Assembly: GCA_038502445.1 (NCBI GenBank)
Contig: JAHLJS010000007.1
Span: 15,684,444 to 15,748,443, forward strand
Direction: 5' to 3'
Source: Eremochloa ophiuroides
Taxonomy: Eukaryota; Streptophyta; Magnoliopsida; Poales; Poaceae
Length of the DNA: 64,000 nucleotides
The translations under genes were made by a program, and so were the position numbers. Of the stretch, positions 48,701 to 60,222 are shown in pieces. The notes below the pieces were generated by a model. That model ran no database searches, was not told the DNA's origin, and saw only the letters and a list, made by a program, of their open reading frames with translations. Numbering within the stretch: position 1 is the first letter of the stretch; the number at the start of each line of letters is the position of its first letter.

Positions 48701-51472
48701 CCTTTTTCTTGATATTTTCTTTTGAACTAATGTGCTTGTGGTTATTTAGGAAACTTCAAGATTCTAAAAGGATCTGATCTTCGGATAAGTTTTAGGTTAA
48801 TGCTGTTATGTGACAACTACTTTCCTCTATTGACATGGCAATCAAATGGATCTCTAGAGTTGTCTTGCTTGAATGAGTGCGATGTCCTTATTAGGATGCG
48901 CAGGAAAAAAATGATCATATTTCTATGTGAACTACAATGATATATCACTACAATGTTTATCGTTACAAAAGGACATTTTTGACCTATTTCTATGTGAACA
49001 CTGCTCAAGATGCTAATTCTGCTTCATGTAAGCAGGAAACTGAAGGTTTGCATAAGGCACTAGAAGCATCAATTTTGAGAAATGAGGTATGCTGCATAAT
49101 CCATTCACAGCTTTATGACGTTCTTGCTGTTCAATTTGGACTCCATATATTCAATATGTACTGATCTTGCTATCCAATATCCACAAGCTAATATCATGTT
49201 TCTGTATCTTTGTAAAATAAACAAGGGTTCATGGTCTGGCTCTGAATCCTCAGCTTCTGAAAGATCACTGCCGTTCCTAGCACAGGATTGTGAATCAGAT
49301 ATTGACACAACACTGCTGAAGATTGTAAGGAAGGTTGCTTCTGGATCTTGTGGGGACATGTGAGCCACTGTTACACTTCTGAGTTTAGTGGCAGATTTGT
49401 CATATCTAGTAGTGTTTTCTTCATATGATGCATGTTTTTCTTGTGTGAAGGTTTCTTGGGACCTACAGTGGTGAGGAGGTTGCTGTTAAAGTTCTTAATC
49501 CTGAGAATTTGAACGAAAATGCATGGAGTGAATTTAAGCAAGAAATCTACATGTTAAGGTATTCCACATTTCTGTGAATAATGTTGTGAATCATTGCTTT
49601 TTTTTAAGAACATGAGGTATCATTGTTGTGTGCACTCTTGAAGTAGTACACCTGATTATATTGTGTTCAGAAATCGGTCTCTAAAAATCGGCATAAGTAG
49701 GCATGCTTTTACCTCCACCAGCTTCTCTGTTGCAAGCACAAACAATATACCTAGTCTTCACCTTCCACACTTCTTTTCAGGGAAGTTGATCATCCGAATA
49801 TTGTCCGATTCATTGGTTCATGCACAAAGCCACCTCAGTTTTACATAATTACAGGTGAGGCTTCATGCAAGCAAACACAAATTGTTAGAATGGATAACAA
49901 CTGAATTTTCTTTTGCATCAACAATCAGACTTCCAAAAGGATTTGGTACCATGAGTTAAAGTGAGAAGAAGCTACTGTTGAAATACCATTGCCTTGCCTT
50001 GGGAAATTGTATTTTCCTTCTGTGATGGAGATCGTGTTATTATTTGCCCCTTTAAAGTATATATATGTCTTAGAGAGTTCATTTGAGGTAGTAACTTTAG
50101 TATCTGCTTTTTTGTCTTGCAGAGTGCATGTCTAGAGGAAGTCTGTTTGATTTCTTGCACAATGAGCATAATGTGTTGGACCTCCCAACACTTCTGAAGT
50201 TTGCACTAGATGTATGCCAAGGGATGTCCTACTTGCATCAGAAAGGCATTATCCACAGAGATTTAAAGTCTGCCAACCTTTTATTGGATAAAGATCATGT
50301 ATGTACCCAATGATTATTAAGTTCTTTCATTGGAGTTGAGTACTTTGCAGGCAGTGGTTGTGGAAAATAGTTGTGGACACAGATTATATTTTTTTTCGTT
50401 TCTTTGCCCATACCATATTATGGTCATGGATATGCATTTTAAAAGTACTAAATATGTCAGTATAAATCATTTTATGCTCATTTCTCCAGGTTGTTAAAGT
50501 AGCAGATTTTGGTCTAGCTCGTTTTCAGGATGGAGGGGGTGCTATGACTGCTGAAACTGGGACCTATAGGTGGATGGCACCCGAGGTATTAGCTGCTGGA
50601 ACAATTTGACTTATGTTAAAGCTAGCCAAAGCTCAAAATACAATTTATAGTGTCTTTGTTTTATCTGCGCTGATGTTTTTTGAATTGGACTTAAAATATG
50701 TTTGAAAGTTACTATCAGTTTTGTAAACAGGAATCTAGTTAGTGGTTTACAAAATTGTCATATTCATATAATTTCTAACTAATAATATGGAAAGCTTTTA
50801 ATCACTTCCATTTTTCATGTGTAGGTTATAAATCATCAGCCCTATGACAACAAAGCAGATGTATACAGTTTTGCTCTTGTACTTTGGGAGCTCATGACAT
50901 CCAAGGTTTTTATGCTATCTCATATGGGATATTTACAGGCTTCCAGAGCCACCCAAAAAAAAAAGGAACACAATTATCAGTTATCTTTTCCTGTGCTTTT
51001 GCACATTAAACTGTTGTTTTTCAATTTTCCAGATTCCATACAATACCATGAGCCCCCTCCAAGCAGCTGTTGGTGTGAGGCAGGTCAGTTCTTATAATCT
51101 TCTGTAGCAGGTTTTATCTGTTGATACACTTTCCGACTTGCAGAAGTTACTCTACTTGAAGGGGGAACAAGAGTTTAGTTCCCGATTTAATTTCAATGCA
51201 TGCAATTCTCAATAGCTGATGAAGATATAGTTATTAGAAACAATATATATTGTGAAATGTGCCAAGTGTGTTGAAGATTGTACTGACTGTACCAGGGATT
51301 ACGACCAGAAATTCCAGAAACTGCACATCCCAGGCTTATAAGCTTGATGCAGAGATGTTGGGAAGCTACTCCATCTGACCGCCCTTCATTTGCAGAGATC
51401 ATTGCTGAACTAGAGGATATCCAGGCAGGTTTCACCACGAAGCCCTCGCAGTCAATTTCAAATGGATCCTAA
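45793..51472 (+). CDS. STY46-like: ACT-domain RAF-like Ser/Thr/Tyr protein kinase (STY8/17/46 type), 14 exons
   Basis: Exons read as 45793-46037, 46691-46805, 47157-47239, 48081-48150, 48507-48617, 49036-49086, 49226-49359, 49451-49558, 49781-49854, 50123-50298, 50490-50585, 50825-50905, 51033-51083 and 51296-51472. All have GT..AG introns and keep frame, giving 523 aa. The first ~45 residues are Ala/Pro/Gly-rich. Residues 50-120 match the family N-terminus (HFNRLPVR, AEDVLIHQK). The ACT domain spans about 165-206 (KPKLLSQLSALL, STTDGYSLDVF). The kinase domain covers about 256-505: Gly loop 263-268 (ASGSCG), Lys283, HRD 375-377, DFG 395-397, APE 419-421. Arabidopsis relatives phosphorylate chloroplast precursor transit peptides in the cytosol (family knowledge). 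Start chosen because it follows a GC-rich leader and matches the family N-terminus. The paralog is not resolved. Confidence 0.92.
48205..48346. mobile_element. Stowaway MITE in intron 4 of the kinase gene
   Basis: 142 bp with ends CTCCCTCTGTTCC and GGATGGAG; the inverted repeat extends inward through 'aattataagatg' and 'catcttataatt'. It is flanked by TA on both sides (48203-48204, 48347-48348), as for Tc1/Mariner-type Stowaway elements. Confidence 0.88.
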
Positions 51473-51710
51473 TCTGGTTGGTTCTTCTGAGAACATGCCG
51501 TGCCCCACTGCTGTTACAGAGAACATCTGGGGAGACGAGCCAGAAACAGAAGGACGACGACCCAGGCACTAAAGATTGATTGACCCTCTGCACATACATG
51601 TTGACAAATTCTCTCATCTGATCACTAACAGCTGAGAAGGTAGCATATCATCGGTTTTGATGCCAGAGAAAGGAAAATAGGGAGTCATTTGTAGTCAAGT
51701 TTTATCTGCA

Positions 51711-51818
51711 CCTCTTGGGGCCAACGGCCAATCTCTTGGTATTAACCTTGCTTCACACTTTTAGCCTCTTGGGGCCAATGGCCAATCTCTTGGTATTAAC
51801 CTTGCTTCACACTCTTAG
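51711..51818 (+). repeat. 54-bp tandem duplication in the kinase 3' region
   Basis: Two adjacent 54-bp copies (51711-51764, 51765-51818) begin CCTCTTGGGGCCAA and end CACACTTTTAG/CACACTCTTAG, differing at two positions I can see. They lie about 240 bp after the stop codon of the kinase gene, probably in its 3' UTR. Confidence 0.9.
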
Positions 51819-51829
51819 GTCCCAGTTTT

Positions 51830-53080
51830 CTTGCGTAGGATGATTATCTTTGGGTTGCGGCTTGATCTATGTGAATATTGGAATGAGAAATGAGAAATTT
51901 ACTGCTGCTTGTCCCGCAAAATTGCATGTTTGTCGGGGCTTGTGAGTTTGTTGAGTTTGCATATTGAGGTTTTGATGATTATGTCAGGTGTTACGGATGC
52001 CTGTAGGTGACTGGTTCTCCTGACTTCCTGCAAGCACAAATGCTGATTGGTTCATACATATATCTGTTGCATCTTCCCCGCAAGAACAAATGCTGTGCTA
52101 AGCACATCGGTGTTTACAGCAACAGTTGAGTTTTGTAACTCCTCTGGATTGGAGTTGCCTTGATCTCGATGTGAAGAGCTCGAAGCCTGAAGACGACGAG
52201 TTTGTATCATATGATGTTCTCCGTCGTTCATTTTCAATCAAAAAGAAAATGCGGCGAAGACATACCGATTGTACCGAGGGCAGAGACTGTCTAGCTTGTT
52301 AGAACACCTGCCTCCTAGTGTTCGTCAGTCTCACAAATTTGTACTTAGAGATAAGGACAAAAATGGAATCCAAGTCTTGCTGTCTGGTTCGGATTGGCTA
52401 GGAAACTCTACCAAGCTGCCAGTGTTAGCTCTGCAGCAGGGCAAGCAGCAGCATCTTTCTGAATGAAATAGTGTTCACATCCTGATGAGGGGGCCAGGTT
52501 AGCATGTTTTCATCAGTGGTGCTTGCCATCACCCGTCGGCCGTCGGCATGGGAGAAAACACACACAGCGTTCAAACATTGTTGACGACAATCACTATGGA
52601 CTGTTACTTTTGGTAAAAACATTCATTTGGCAGAGAGATGATTCGATGATTTTAGCATGATTACTCTACAATGGCACAATGATTCGGTCTTCTAGATCCA
52701 CCTCCGGGGTACCGAAATCCAAACTGGCGACCAATAAAATACAATACAATTTCCTTTGGAGGGAAGTTGCTGACATCATCTTGGGTACATAGATAATGTA
52801 ACAACAATTGATGGCAACAAGCCTGCCGCCTGCCACAGGACAACTGGATCAACAAATTAAACCAAACAAGAGCCGGAGGTTCATGAGCGCGCTGTGTAAT
52901 CATGTTGTCACTGGTAACATCAAAGTAGCCATCAGCATGACTGCATTCACGACGTCTAATCTCCCTAGGAAATCAATACAAAGTTACATACTTATACTGT
53001 GTTTTGAAGAGTTTGAATTTTGGATAGCCTAATTAGACTCAAAAGTTTCGTCTCGCGATTTAAGTTTTTGGGTGAAGGCC
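51830..53080. other. Intergenic region between kinase and iron transporter genes
   Basis: It begins with the probable end of the kinase 3' UTR. No supported gene follows; short frames of 60-80 codons lack domains. At about 53020-53062 the phrase 'gactcaaaagtttcgtctcgcgattt' is a fragment of the same MITE family as at 42041 and 43444, ending within 20 bp of the TATA box of the next gene. Confidence 0.55.
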
Positions 53081-53088
53081 TTATATAC
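53081..53088 (+). promoter_or_regulatory. TATA box of the iron transporter gene
   Basis: TTATATAC lies about 200 bp upstream of the ATG at 53284, in the position expected for a core promoter with a roughly 170-nt 5' UTR. A MITE fragment lies immediately upstream. Confidence 0.6.
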
Positions 53089-53283
53089 AGAAACAAGTCA
53101 GCCTCGGCTCTACCCATCAGGTGTCTTGTGTTCTCCACACGCTCCTGCGCGTCCGTGCGTGTGGTGGCCGCAAGCGTTTTTCTGCGTCCTGTACATTCCC
53201 CTTGCTCCATCCATCCAATACATACATTACATACGCAAAACAAAACATAGTGCACTGTCCAGTCTGCCGACCCATCATCGGCC

Positions 53284-54006
53284 ATGGCCGCCGCCACCGT
53301 TTGTAACGACGACGACGCCAACAAGCTCACCGTCGTCGTCCTCGGCCCGGCGGGCACCGCCGGCGCCGGCGCCACCGCAGTGTCCGCAACCAATAAGCCT
53401 CCACCTCCGTCGTCGGCGCGGCACGTCCAGTGGCTGCGCGCCGCTGTGCTAGGCGCGAGCGACGGGCTGGTGTCGACGGCGGCGCTCATGCTGGGCGTGG
53501 GCGCCGCGCGTCCGGGCGGCGGCGACCACGACGTCGACGACGTGCGCGGCGGCGGCGTCCTCCTGGCCGGGCTCGCGGGGCTCGTCGCCGGCGCCTGCAG
53601 CATGGCCATCGGCGAGTACGTGTCCGTGCACGCGCAGCTGGACGTGGAGCTGGCCGAGCTCAAGCGCGCCGAGGAGTCGGCTGCGGCGGCGGGCGACGGA
53701 GACGGAGCCCCACCGGACCGGGCTCTCTCGAGCCCGGGGCAGGCGGCGGCGGCCTCCGCGGTGTCGTTCGCGGCCGGGGCGGCCGTGCCGCTGCTCGCGG
53801 CGTGGTTCGTCACCGGGTACAGGGCAAGGGTGACGGTGGTCGTGGCGACGGCGACCGCCACGCTGGCGGTCTTCGGCTGGCTTGGGGCCGTGCTGGGCCG
53901 GGCCCCCGGTGGACAGGCCGGGCTGAGAGCCGCCGTGGGAGGCCTGGTCGCCATGGGGATCACGTATGGGCTCATGAAGCTGTCCTCCAGGATCCATAGA
54001 GTTTGA
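53284..54006 (+). CDS. VTL: Vacuolar iron transporter homolog (VTL / nodulin-21 type), single exon
   Basis: 240 aa, GC-rich, intronless. VIT/CCC1 family signature: LRAAVLGASDGLVSTAALMLG (split here as LRAAVLGASD at 51-60 and GLVSTAALML at 61-70) in membrane segment 1, and ACSMAIGEYVSV at 104-115 in segment 2. Five hydrophobic segments are visible: about 51-72, 91-115, 155-176, 182-204 and 213-232. Between segments 2 and 3 is only a short charged loop (120-150), not the long cytoplasmic metal-binding domain of true VIT1, so this is the VTL subgroup. Members move ferrous iron (and probably Mn) out of the cytosol, usually into the vacuole (family knowledge). The start has an in-frame N-terminal tail of low complexity (1-45). 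Convergent with ATG13 downstream. Confidence 0.93.
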   Translation: MAAATVCNDDDANKLTVVVLGPAGTAGAGATAVSATNKPPPPSSARHVQWLRAAVLGASDGLVSTAALMLGVGAARPGGGDHDVDDVRGGGVLLAGLAGLVAGACSMAIGEYVSVHAQLDVELAELKRAEESAAAAGDGDGAPPDRALSSPGQAAAASAVSFAAGAAVPLLAAWFVTGYRARVTVVVATATATLAVFGWLGAVLGRAPGGQAGLRAAVGGLVAMGITYGLMKLSSRIHRV

Positions 54007-54809
54007 TGGGCCGGAAAATAGCAGTTGGTTCCATGCTGGTGCACAGCCGAAGGGATGCACGGACATCTCTCACTTCGCTGCAACCCAATGTTCACCACCA
54101 AGCACCAAATGACCAAAACCGCCGTGCTGCGCAAGCCACCGTCGCATAGCTTGGCTTGGTTGCCTCCCACACATCCACACATGATTGTAAAATCCGTAGT
54201 TCTCTATACTATTTTACGTGTTTGTGATATTAGCTAAGCCAGATTGATTCTACGATTTTAATTAGTAGAGTCTATATTTGTGTGACCTTTATGTTTATAC
54301 TATATGATTACAATCTCACTTAAAATTCTTGCATTGTTCCGATTTAGGGGTTTCACTTCTGATCAAAGCCGCAGCGTATTCTTAGAATTATGTTACTAGT
54401 CTAAGCTTGTTAAACAGAACGTGCAACAGAGCAGATTCACTTTCACTTTCCATGATCAGGAACAACAGAACCAAGCTTAACCAGTAGAAGAGGATCTTAA
54501 CAAGGAACTCAAAAGTCTGAACCAAATCGATTGAGTTTCACATTTTCACTGCAGGAACTTTCAGTTAAACGTCTCGACTTTACACAACCCAGCAAGTGGG
54601 TCATCATCTCAGGGCACCTGGATGGATGGATCCACGGATATGTATGTCTGCCGTAGCTTATACATATATATAGCATATATATAAAGTTGGTCGCTTCCTA
54701 GTAGCTACCTAGTTTCCAAAATCATCTCAGCAGCCACCAGCAACTTAAAGACAGTCAGCTAGCTTCTACTACTTATATACACAGCACACTTTCGTCATCA
54801 TACTGTATG
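54007..54809. other. Intergenic region between the convergent VTL and ATG13 genes
   Basis: About 800 bp holding the two 3' UTRs and AT-rich spacer. No further gene or clear repeat seen; short frames are not convincing. Confidence 0.6.
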
Positions 54810-57199
54810 CTATGGATTTCCATCCGCAGGTTTCTCCTCCAGCAGCTTGGTGCTGCAGGGATGATGCCCTTTGCTGCGGTTCAGTATGGATTCTCTAATC
54901 TCCTTGTACTTGTTCAGCTCCTCGAGGGCGTCTGCCGCTGTCCTTGACCTCAGGAGAGCGGAAGGCACCCCTGCAGAGCTTGATGCACCGCTGCCATGTT
55001 CCTCGGTCACTACCCTCTGGAGCGAAGAAGGTTCTTGAGGAACTGCGGCACTAGGGCCTGTCAGTAGCCTCTCCCTGAGGCCTGGGGCATTCTTTAGGAT
55101 GCGCATAAGAATGCCGATTGCTGCATCTGAAGATCTGGTTAACGAGCCTCCAAGTTCCTGACTCGATCCATGGTCCTCCCTGTCAGAGAGATCAATCCTG
55201 GAAAGTACATGAAGATCTGCATTAGCTTATGTGAAATTAAGATGGAAATGCAAATTCAAGAATACCGAAAGAACATGGTATCAGGAAAGAAACTGTTTGA
55301 GACTGATCCTAGTGTGACCTATTCGAAGAATATAATCGCAAGTACCCCACAATCCCTATATTTATCTTTACACTTGATAGTACTAAGACTAACCCCTAAG
55401 TTCCTTATATTTATATTTATATCAGATTAACATGAGACTCTCCAATCATCCCCAATATTTTGGATCTCAGTGTAACAAGTTTAACCTGTGAAAGTAGAAT
55501 AAGAAGTACCTTCCACAACACCGTTGCTTAACTAAACATCTTAATTGTTACTATAAGTAGTTAGTGTAGCAATGAAAAGATAACATCAGATGTTTATCTA
55601 GCACAAAATAAACTCTAGTTTTAGATAAACTATCCCACTGCCAACAATTTAGCTGACAAATTTACATTCATAGTCACAGACCAAGAATTATGAGAATATT
55701 AAGAAAAAGAAAAGTTGCACAGTGGCCATGGTGTAAATGATATGTAACCCCTATATTGTGTAGTCCAAAAAATCACAGGGATACTAAGATTTTCAACTGC
55801 AATTTGTAAATAAAGAAGAGGCACTAAGATTTAAGTCTGGAGCATGAATGATTGAGGGGGTACTAAGACTTCAGACTGTGGTTTGTAAATGACACGGGTA
55901 CAAAGGCTTTGTATAGTTTGTACTTTGTAAATGCCATAGGGCCACACAAGCAGTACAAGAGCTTTTAGCCACACTGTTATAAAAGGCGGAACACCCACCT
56001 AACCTACATAAGCACCACCCTCAAGCATAGCACCTTACTTTCCTCATAGGACACCGTGGTGCCCACTTAGCAGCGAGTAGAGGTGCCCTTTTAACCTGTC
56101 TAATGCTTTCTCAACCACTGATATTATAAATATTTCGATTTTATGGATTCAATTAAGGGTATGCATGGTATTTCTATTGAGGGAGCATGTTTAGCTGTTG
56201 GATGATAAATCATAGCGAACATCCCCGGAGCCCGGATCCACCAATTTCTTCCTAAAACTGTCCTTGTTCCCCACACTGGTACAACTGGTAAATAGACAAA
56301 ACCAAACTTAAGTAAAGCCAGATTCAAACCAAGCTAAACTGGAGATCGGGAAGATATTGGATAGGATATTGGATATGCTTATAATTTATAACAAGGCTTG
56401 TTTTACACTTATTTCGGAACGACTTCCTCTCATTTCCAGGACTTGTTTTGTACCTGAACATCACGATGACTAATCCATATACCCTTTCGTGTTCACTACC
56501 AAGCTAAGGACACTCAAAACCACATTGGTTTTCACAAAAGCTATAATTAAGCTAAGCACCAACAAATGCTTTTATCTACCCCATGGCACATGCCCTCTTC
56601 GATGTCAAAGTGGTTCAGCTCCTCCCATGGAAGAATGTTCACACACCAACCAAGCCCCTCAAGTCTCATGGTTTTCAAAATATGTTTATCAGTACATTAG
56701 AACAACATATGGCATATTTCATGCTTCTACTATGTTTGCAAGTTCATGCTTAATTTCTGGGGAGGGAGGGGGGGGGGATGATGCAAGTATGCAGCAAACA
56801 GTAAGCCCCAGCTGACACCAGAGACAACTGAGCAAGCACAAAAACTTAGTTAACACAAAAGGTAACAGGATCAGGGCAGATAAAGAGATGTCATTACATA
56901 TCCAGTAGGTGGTTACATTTGAAGAACTGAAGACTCCTTATTTATTCACTAGAGGATGGTTTCATTTGAAAAAAAAAAAAAGGGCAAACCTGATTATTAA
57001 ATGTAGGCATGTCTGAACTATAAATATTACAGGCAACATAGAAGCATATAAGAGAGAGAATAAGAGGTTCTCATCAAGATCACTCCAACACAAAAATCAT
57101 GACTAGAAAATGAAATGCACATCAACATAATAGAATCCGAAATAATTGCAACCAAAGGATGCTGCCTTTTTAGCAGGAAAATACTTATAGAAAGAAGAA

Positions 57200-57232
<33 letters not shown>

Positions 57233-59488
57233 GTTGCTGGACTGAATATAGGCAAAGAAGCCAACCTTTTTAGCAGGAAAATACCTATAGAAAGAAATGG
57301 GGGGGGGGGGGGGGGGGGTGTTGATAACTGGACTGAATATAGGCAAAGAAGCCAATTGAGCCATTTGAACTAATTAAGATGTCTCTTCTCTTCCCAACGA
57401 ATGCCCTATTTCCAATTCATCCTCTCATGAAGCTAATACATCAGAAAATGCCATTGCTTTATATCTGCTAAGAGAAAATAATACAGCTTTCCCTATATAA
57501 ATGTGAAAACCTATAACATGCAGTTTAAATACAAAGCGTTGTGCTAACATTGTTGCTTCAAAGGCCTTCTGAAAACTGAGATAGTTCATGATAAAATCAC
57601 CTAAGCTAAGCACATCAGTGGCCACCTTGTGAATGCAATAACCCCCCATGGCATTCCCAGAATAAAGATAGTACTAATAACTAGTCAATAAAAATAATGG
57701 TGTTCAAACTTTATCAGACACCTAGATCATCTATTTACAGAGAAAAAGTGCATGCATACATGAGGTTGTGCATGTAAAAGGGATCAAACATAACAGCAGA
57801 AAAACGGATTGAAGTGATGGGTACACACTAGGTCAGTCCTTTTGACCAAGGCATCATGGCATAATGTAATGAGCTATTACATATTCTCGTCAGAAGACAG
57901 AAAGTGAACCTGTTAAGCTGATCAATGATGGCATCTTTGTCTTCCCATGCAAAAACCAACTCCCGTTCATCCAGTTCATCCATGATGAAAAGTTTGCTGG
58001 AGGTCCGGGTCAACTTTAGTCCACGAAAATACACTAAATCATCATTACCAAAAGATAAAACCTGCAGCAAGAGGCAGAACCAGAAACTTGTAAGTCAGAA
58101 ATGAGACCCAATCATCCAAGAGAAGAACCTTGTAATAATAAAAAAAGTGTTCAAGGTTCACATTTTTGTTGGAGATTACAAGAAAACATGCAATTACCTT
58201 TTGCAAAGACTTCTCATTCTGAAACTCACTAAGCTTGACCAAATCCTTTGATACTATTGATTTGTCATTGGGAGAATGCTGTCAGATTCTCATTAGGAGA
58301 TGAACATTGTTGCTTATCCTTCCTACATGGAGAAGAAGGCAACCTGCTACCACCTCCACCAGTCCTCACTGTGGGAATATTTAATGGAGCACTCCCATAT
58401 CGGAAGAAAGGATTTCTTGGGTAGCTAGAAGGCAAATGGGATGGTGATGGAGAAAGAGGTGGTGATGGATAACACTCTTCATTTCCTGTATTTCTCTTCT
58501 TCCCAGATGATAATGTATTATGTGGATGTGAGTATGCTGTCGGAGAATTATCAGTAGGCATATGTGGCTGTAGGCGTCCATGGGGTTCTGAACTCATAGG
58601 AAATGGCGATGCCGATGGCCTAACTCCATGCTCGGTGCTCCAACTGTGCCGCCTGGTCATTGGAAAACGTGCAGGTCCAATACCATCTGAAGGTAGGGAA
58701 TCGAGCTTCCTAAGAAAGTCTGTTGTCGGGCTTCCAACATAATCCTTTATAAGCTCAGGTGGCATTGGTGTGGGTTGCTCTGGTACTGGAGCCAACTCCA
58801 GCACTGGCACATACGAAACTGACAAGCTTAAGGAACCAAACAGAGTTTCAATCGGAGCAAATGCATAGTGTTTCATCTCTGCATCCTCTGCGCGGGTGAA
58901 TGGCTCAACAAACGATGAAATCTTGTGCGAGAGGCTCAACGGACAGATCCTTCCAGATGAATTGAGCCCCTGGAAGAGATGGTATGCTGGCAAGAGCCTG
59001 ACAACCAGATATAATGACCGGAACAACACTGTCGACCCGCTGTATGCCCTCCTGTACAAGCTATGATCCTGAGAAGAGCTGCTTCTACCTTTCTTGCCGC
59101 TGTTCTTGGTAACATTGCCAGACCTGGTAGTTTCATACTTTATTACCCACCTCTCGATGATCCTGCTGGCCCCGACACTGGTGGTTCCGGTATTGTCTCG
59201 CTGCACGAGGACAATGTCAATGACCAGAGGCTCAAGGTTGCTCTGCCTCCACAGGTCGAAATTCTCGAGCGCGGCAGGGCAGTCCCGGAGGGCGAGGTTG
59301 AACCACCGGTCCCGCGGCTGGCTGCCAGCCAGCGGCGACGACGGCGGGGAGGGCCGGGTGAAGTTCCGTGACGAATCGTAGGGCGAGCGCGACTCCAGGA
59401 TGATGTGGAGGCTCTTGGCGAAGAACTCGGTTATCACTTGCTCCACCATCGGCGGCTCCGACACGCCAGCAGCCGCAGACGCAGCCAT
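54810..59488 (-). CDS. ATG13: Autophagy-related protein 13 (ATG13), 4 coding exons
   Basis: Coding exons on the minus strand are 59488-58370, 58278-58198, 58061-57910 and 55197-54810 (579 aa). ATG13 is the regulatory subunit of the ATG1 kinase complex that starts autophagosome formation, inhibited by TOR phosphorylation (family knowledge). Seen here: N-terminal HORMA-type region about 13-235 (VEQVITEFFAKSLHIILES, RWFNLALRDCPAAL, ERWVIKYE, YLVVRLLPAYHLF), a Ser/Pro-rich disordered middle (235-400), a conserved patch in exon 3 (FRGLKLTRTSSKLF, DELDERELVFAWED) and a C-terminal exon with ILMRILKNAPGLRERLL. The ATG at 59488 is chosen because the upstream in-frame extension looks like 5' UTR. The 91-nt gap at 58369-58279 is either an intron (GTGAGG..GACAG, branch-like CTAAT) or a coding stretch with a frameshift. 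Intron 3 is 2.7 kb. Confidence 0.88.
57160..57350. repeat. Tandem duplication with long poly-G tracts in ATG13 intron 3
   Basis: Two copies of a roughly 95-bp unit ('tttttagcaggaaaatac' ... 'ggactgaatataggcaaagaagcc') each contain a G run: 30 G at 57202-57231 and 20 G at 57299-57318. On the coding (minus) strand these are C tracts. Tract length in this assembly may be unreliable. Confidence 0.9.
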
Positions 59489-60222
59489 GGCTGTGTGGCT
59501 GTCCGGACTTAAACCTTCAGGGCTCAATTGAAGTCCCAAAACTTCAGAAAAACGAACTGCGCCAGCACCATGGCTAGATTGATCTTGCTTGCTCCCTGAC
59601 GAAGAACCCCTAATCGGTCTGCCAGTGGATGGATGCACTGAATCAGTAGGGCACCAGACACCCGGGGCGGACTCAATAAAGGACATGGGTGCACACATGT
59701 ACACCCCACAACAAAAAAATAAACGAATGTAAGTAGGCATCATAATACATGTATTCATACACTAGTGATTAGATCAGATCCGAATACAAATAGCCACATA
59801 GCTCAGGTTAGGGTTCGGTGTTCAATTTTGCACAGCAGAAAGGAAAGGGGGGAGAGGGAGGGGGGCCGAACCTGGTGTGCTGGGTTCTCGTGGCCGGCAA
59901 AGGGCCTGACGAAGACCTGGGGGCAGCTGGGCGGCGGCGGCCGCCCTAGTTATCGCGCTCGCGCACGCGGCACGCGAGGTGTAGTGGAGAAGAGAAAAAG
60001 CAAACAGGTGGGAACGCAGGAGAGCAATTCTACCGGGGCTGTTCCTTGCTCCGCTCTGCGCGCGCTGCTGGGCCGATTCCTCTTTCTCTTTTTTTTTCTT
60101 TTTTTTGGAATGCAGGTGCTGAGGCGCACGCGTATGGCTGCGATCGTTCGTTAGAGAAGGCGGCCCATGAAACTGGAGAAAGAACTTTCTTTCTCCGTTT
60201 TTTTTTTTCTTTTTTTTTCTTA
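59489..60222 (-). promoter_or_regulatory. ATG13 5' UTR and promoter region
   Basis: The sequence upstream of the ATG13 start stays open in frame to about 59758 but has no family similarity, so it is taken as leader. Around 59820-60060 it is GC- and CT-rich (CTCTCCCCCCTTTCC on the minus strand), like a grass 5' UTR/promoter. T-rich runs at 60080-60110 and 60198-60220 precede the Helitron. I see no clear TATA box. Confidence 0.4.

Noticed and set aside
53430..53999. 189-codon Arg/Gly-rich frame inside the iron transporter gene
   Set aside because: Shadow in another frame of the GC-rich coding exon.
52992..54182. 396-codon minus-strand open frame opposite the iron transporter
   Set aside because: It is antisense to a clear VIT-family protein and exists because the GC-rich gene lacks antisense stops; composition is Ala/Pro/Ser/Thr without domains.
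59489..59758. Upstream in-frame extension of ATG13 (MNTCIMM start)
   Set aside because: The extension does not look like an ATG13 N-terminus; the family begins just before the VEQVITEFF-type helix, matching the Met at 59488.
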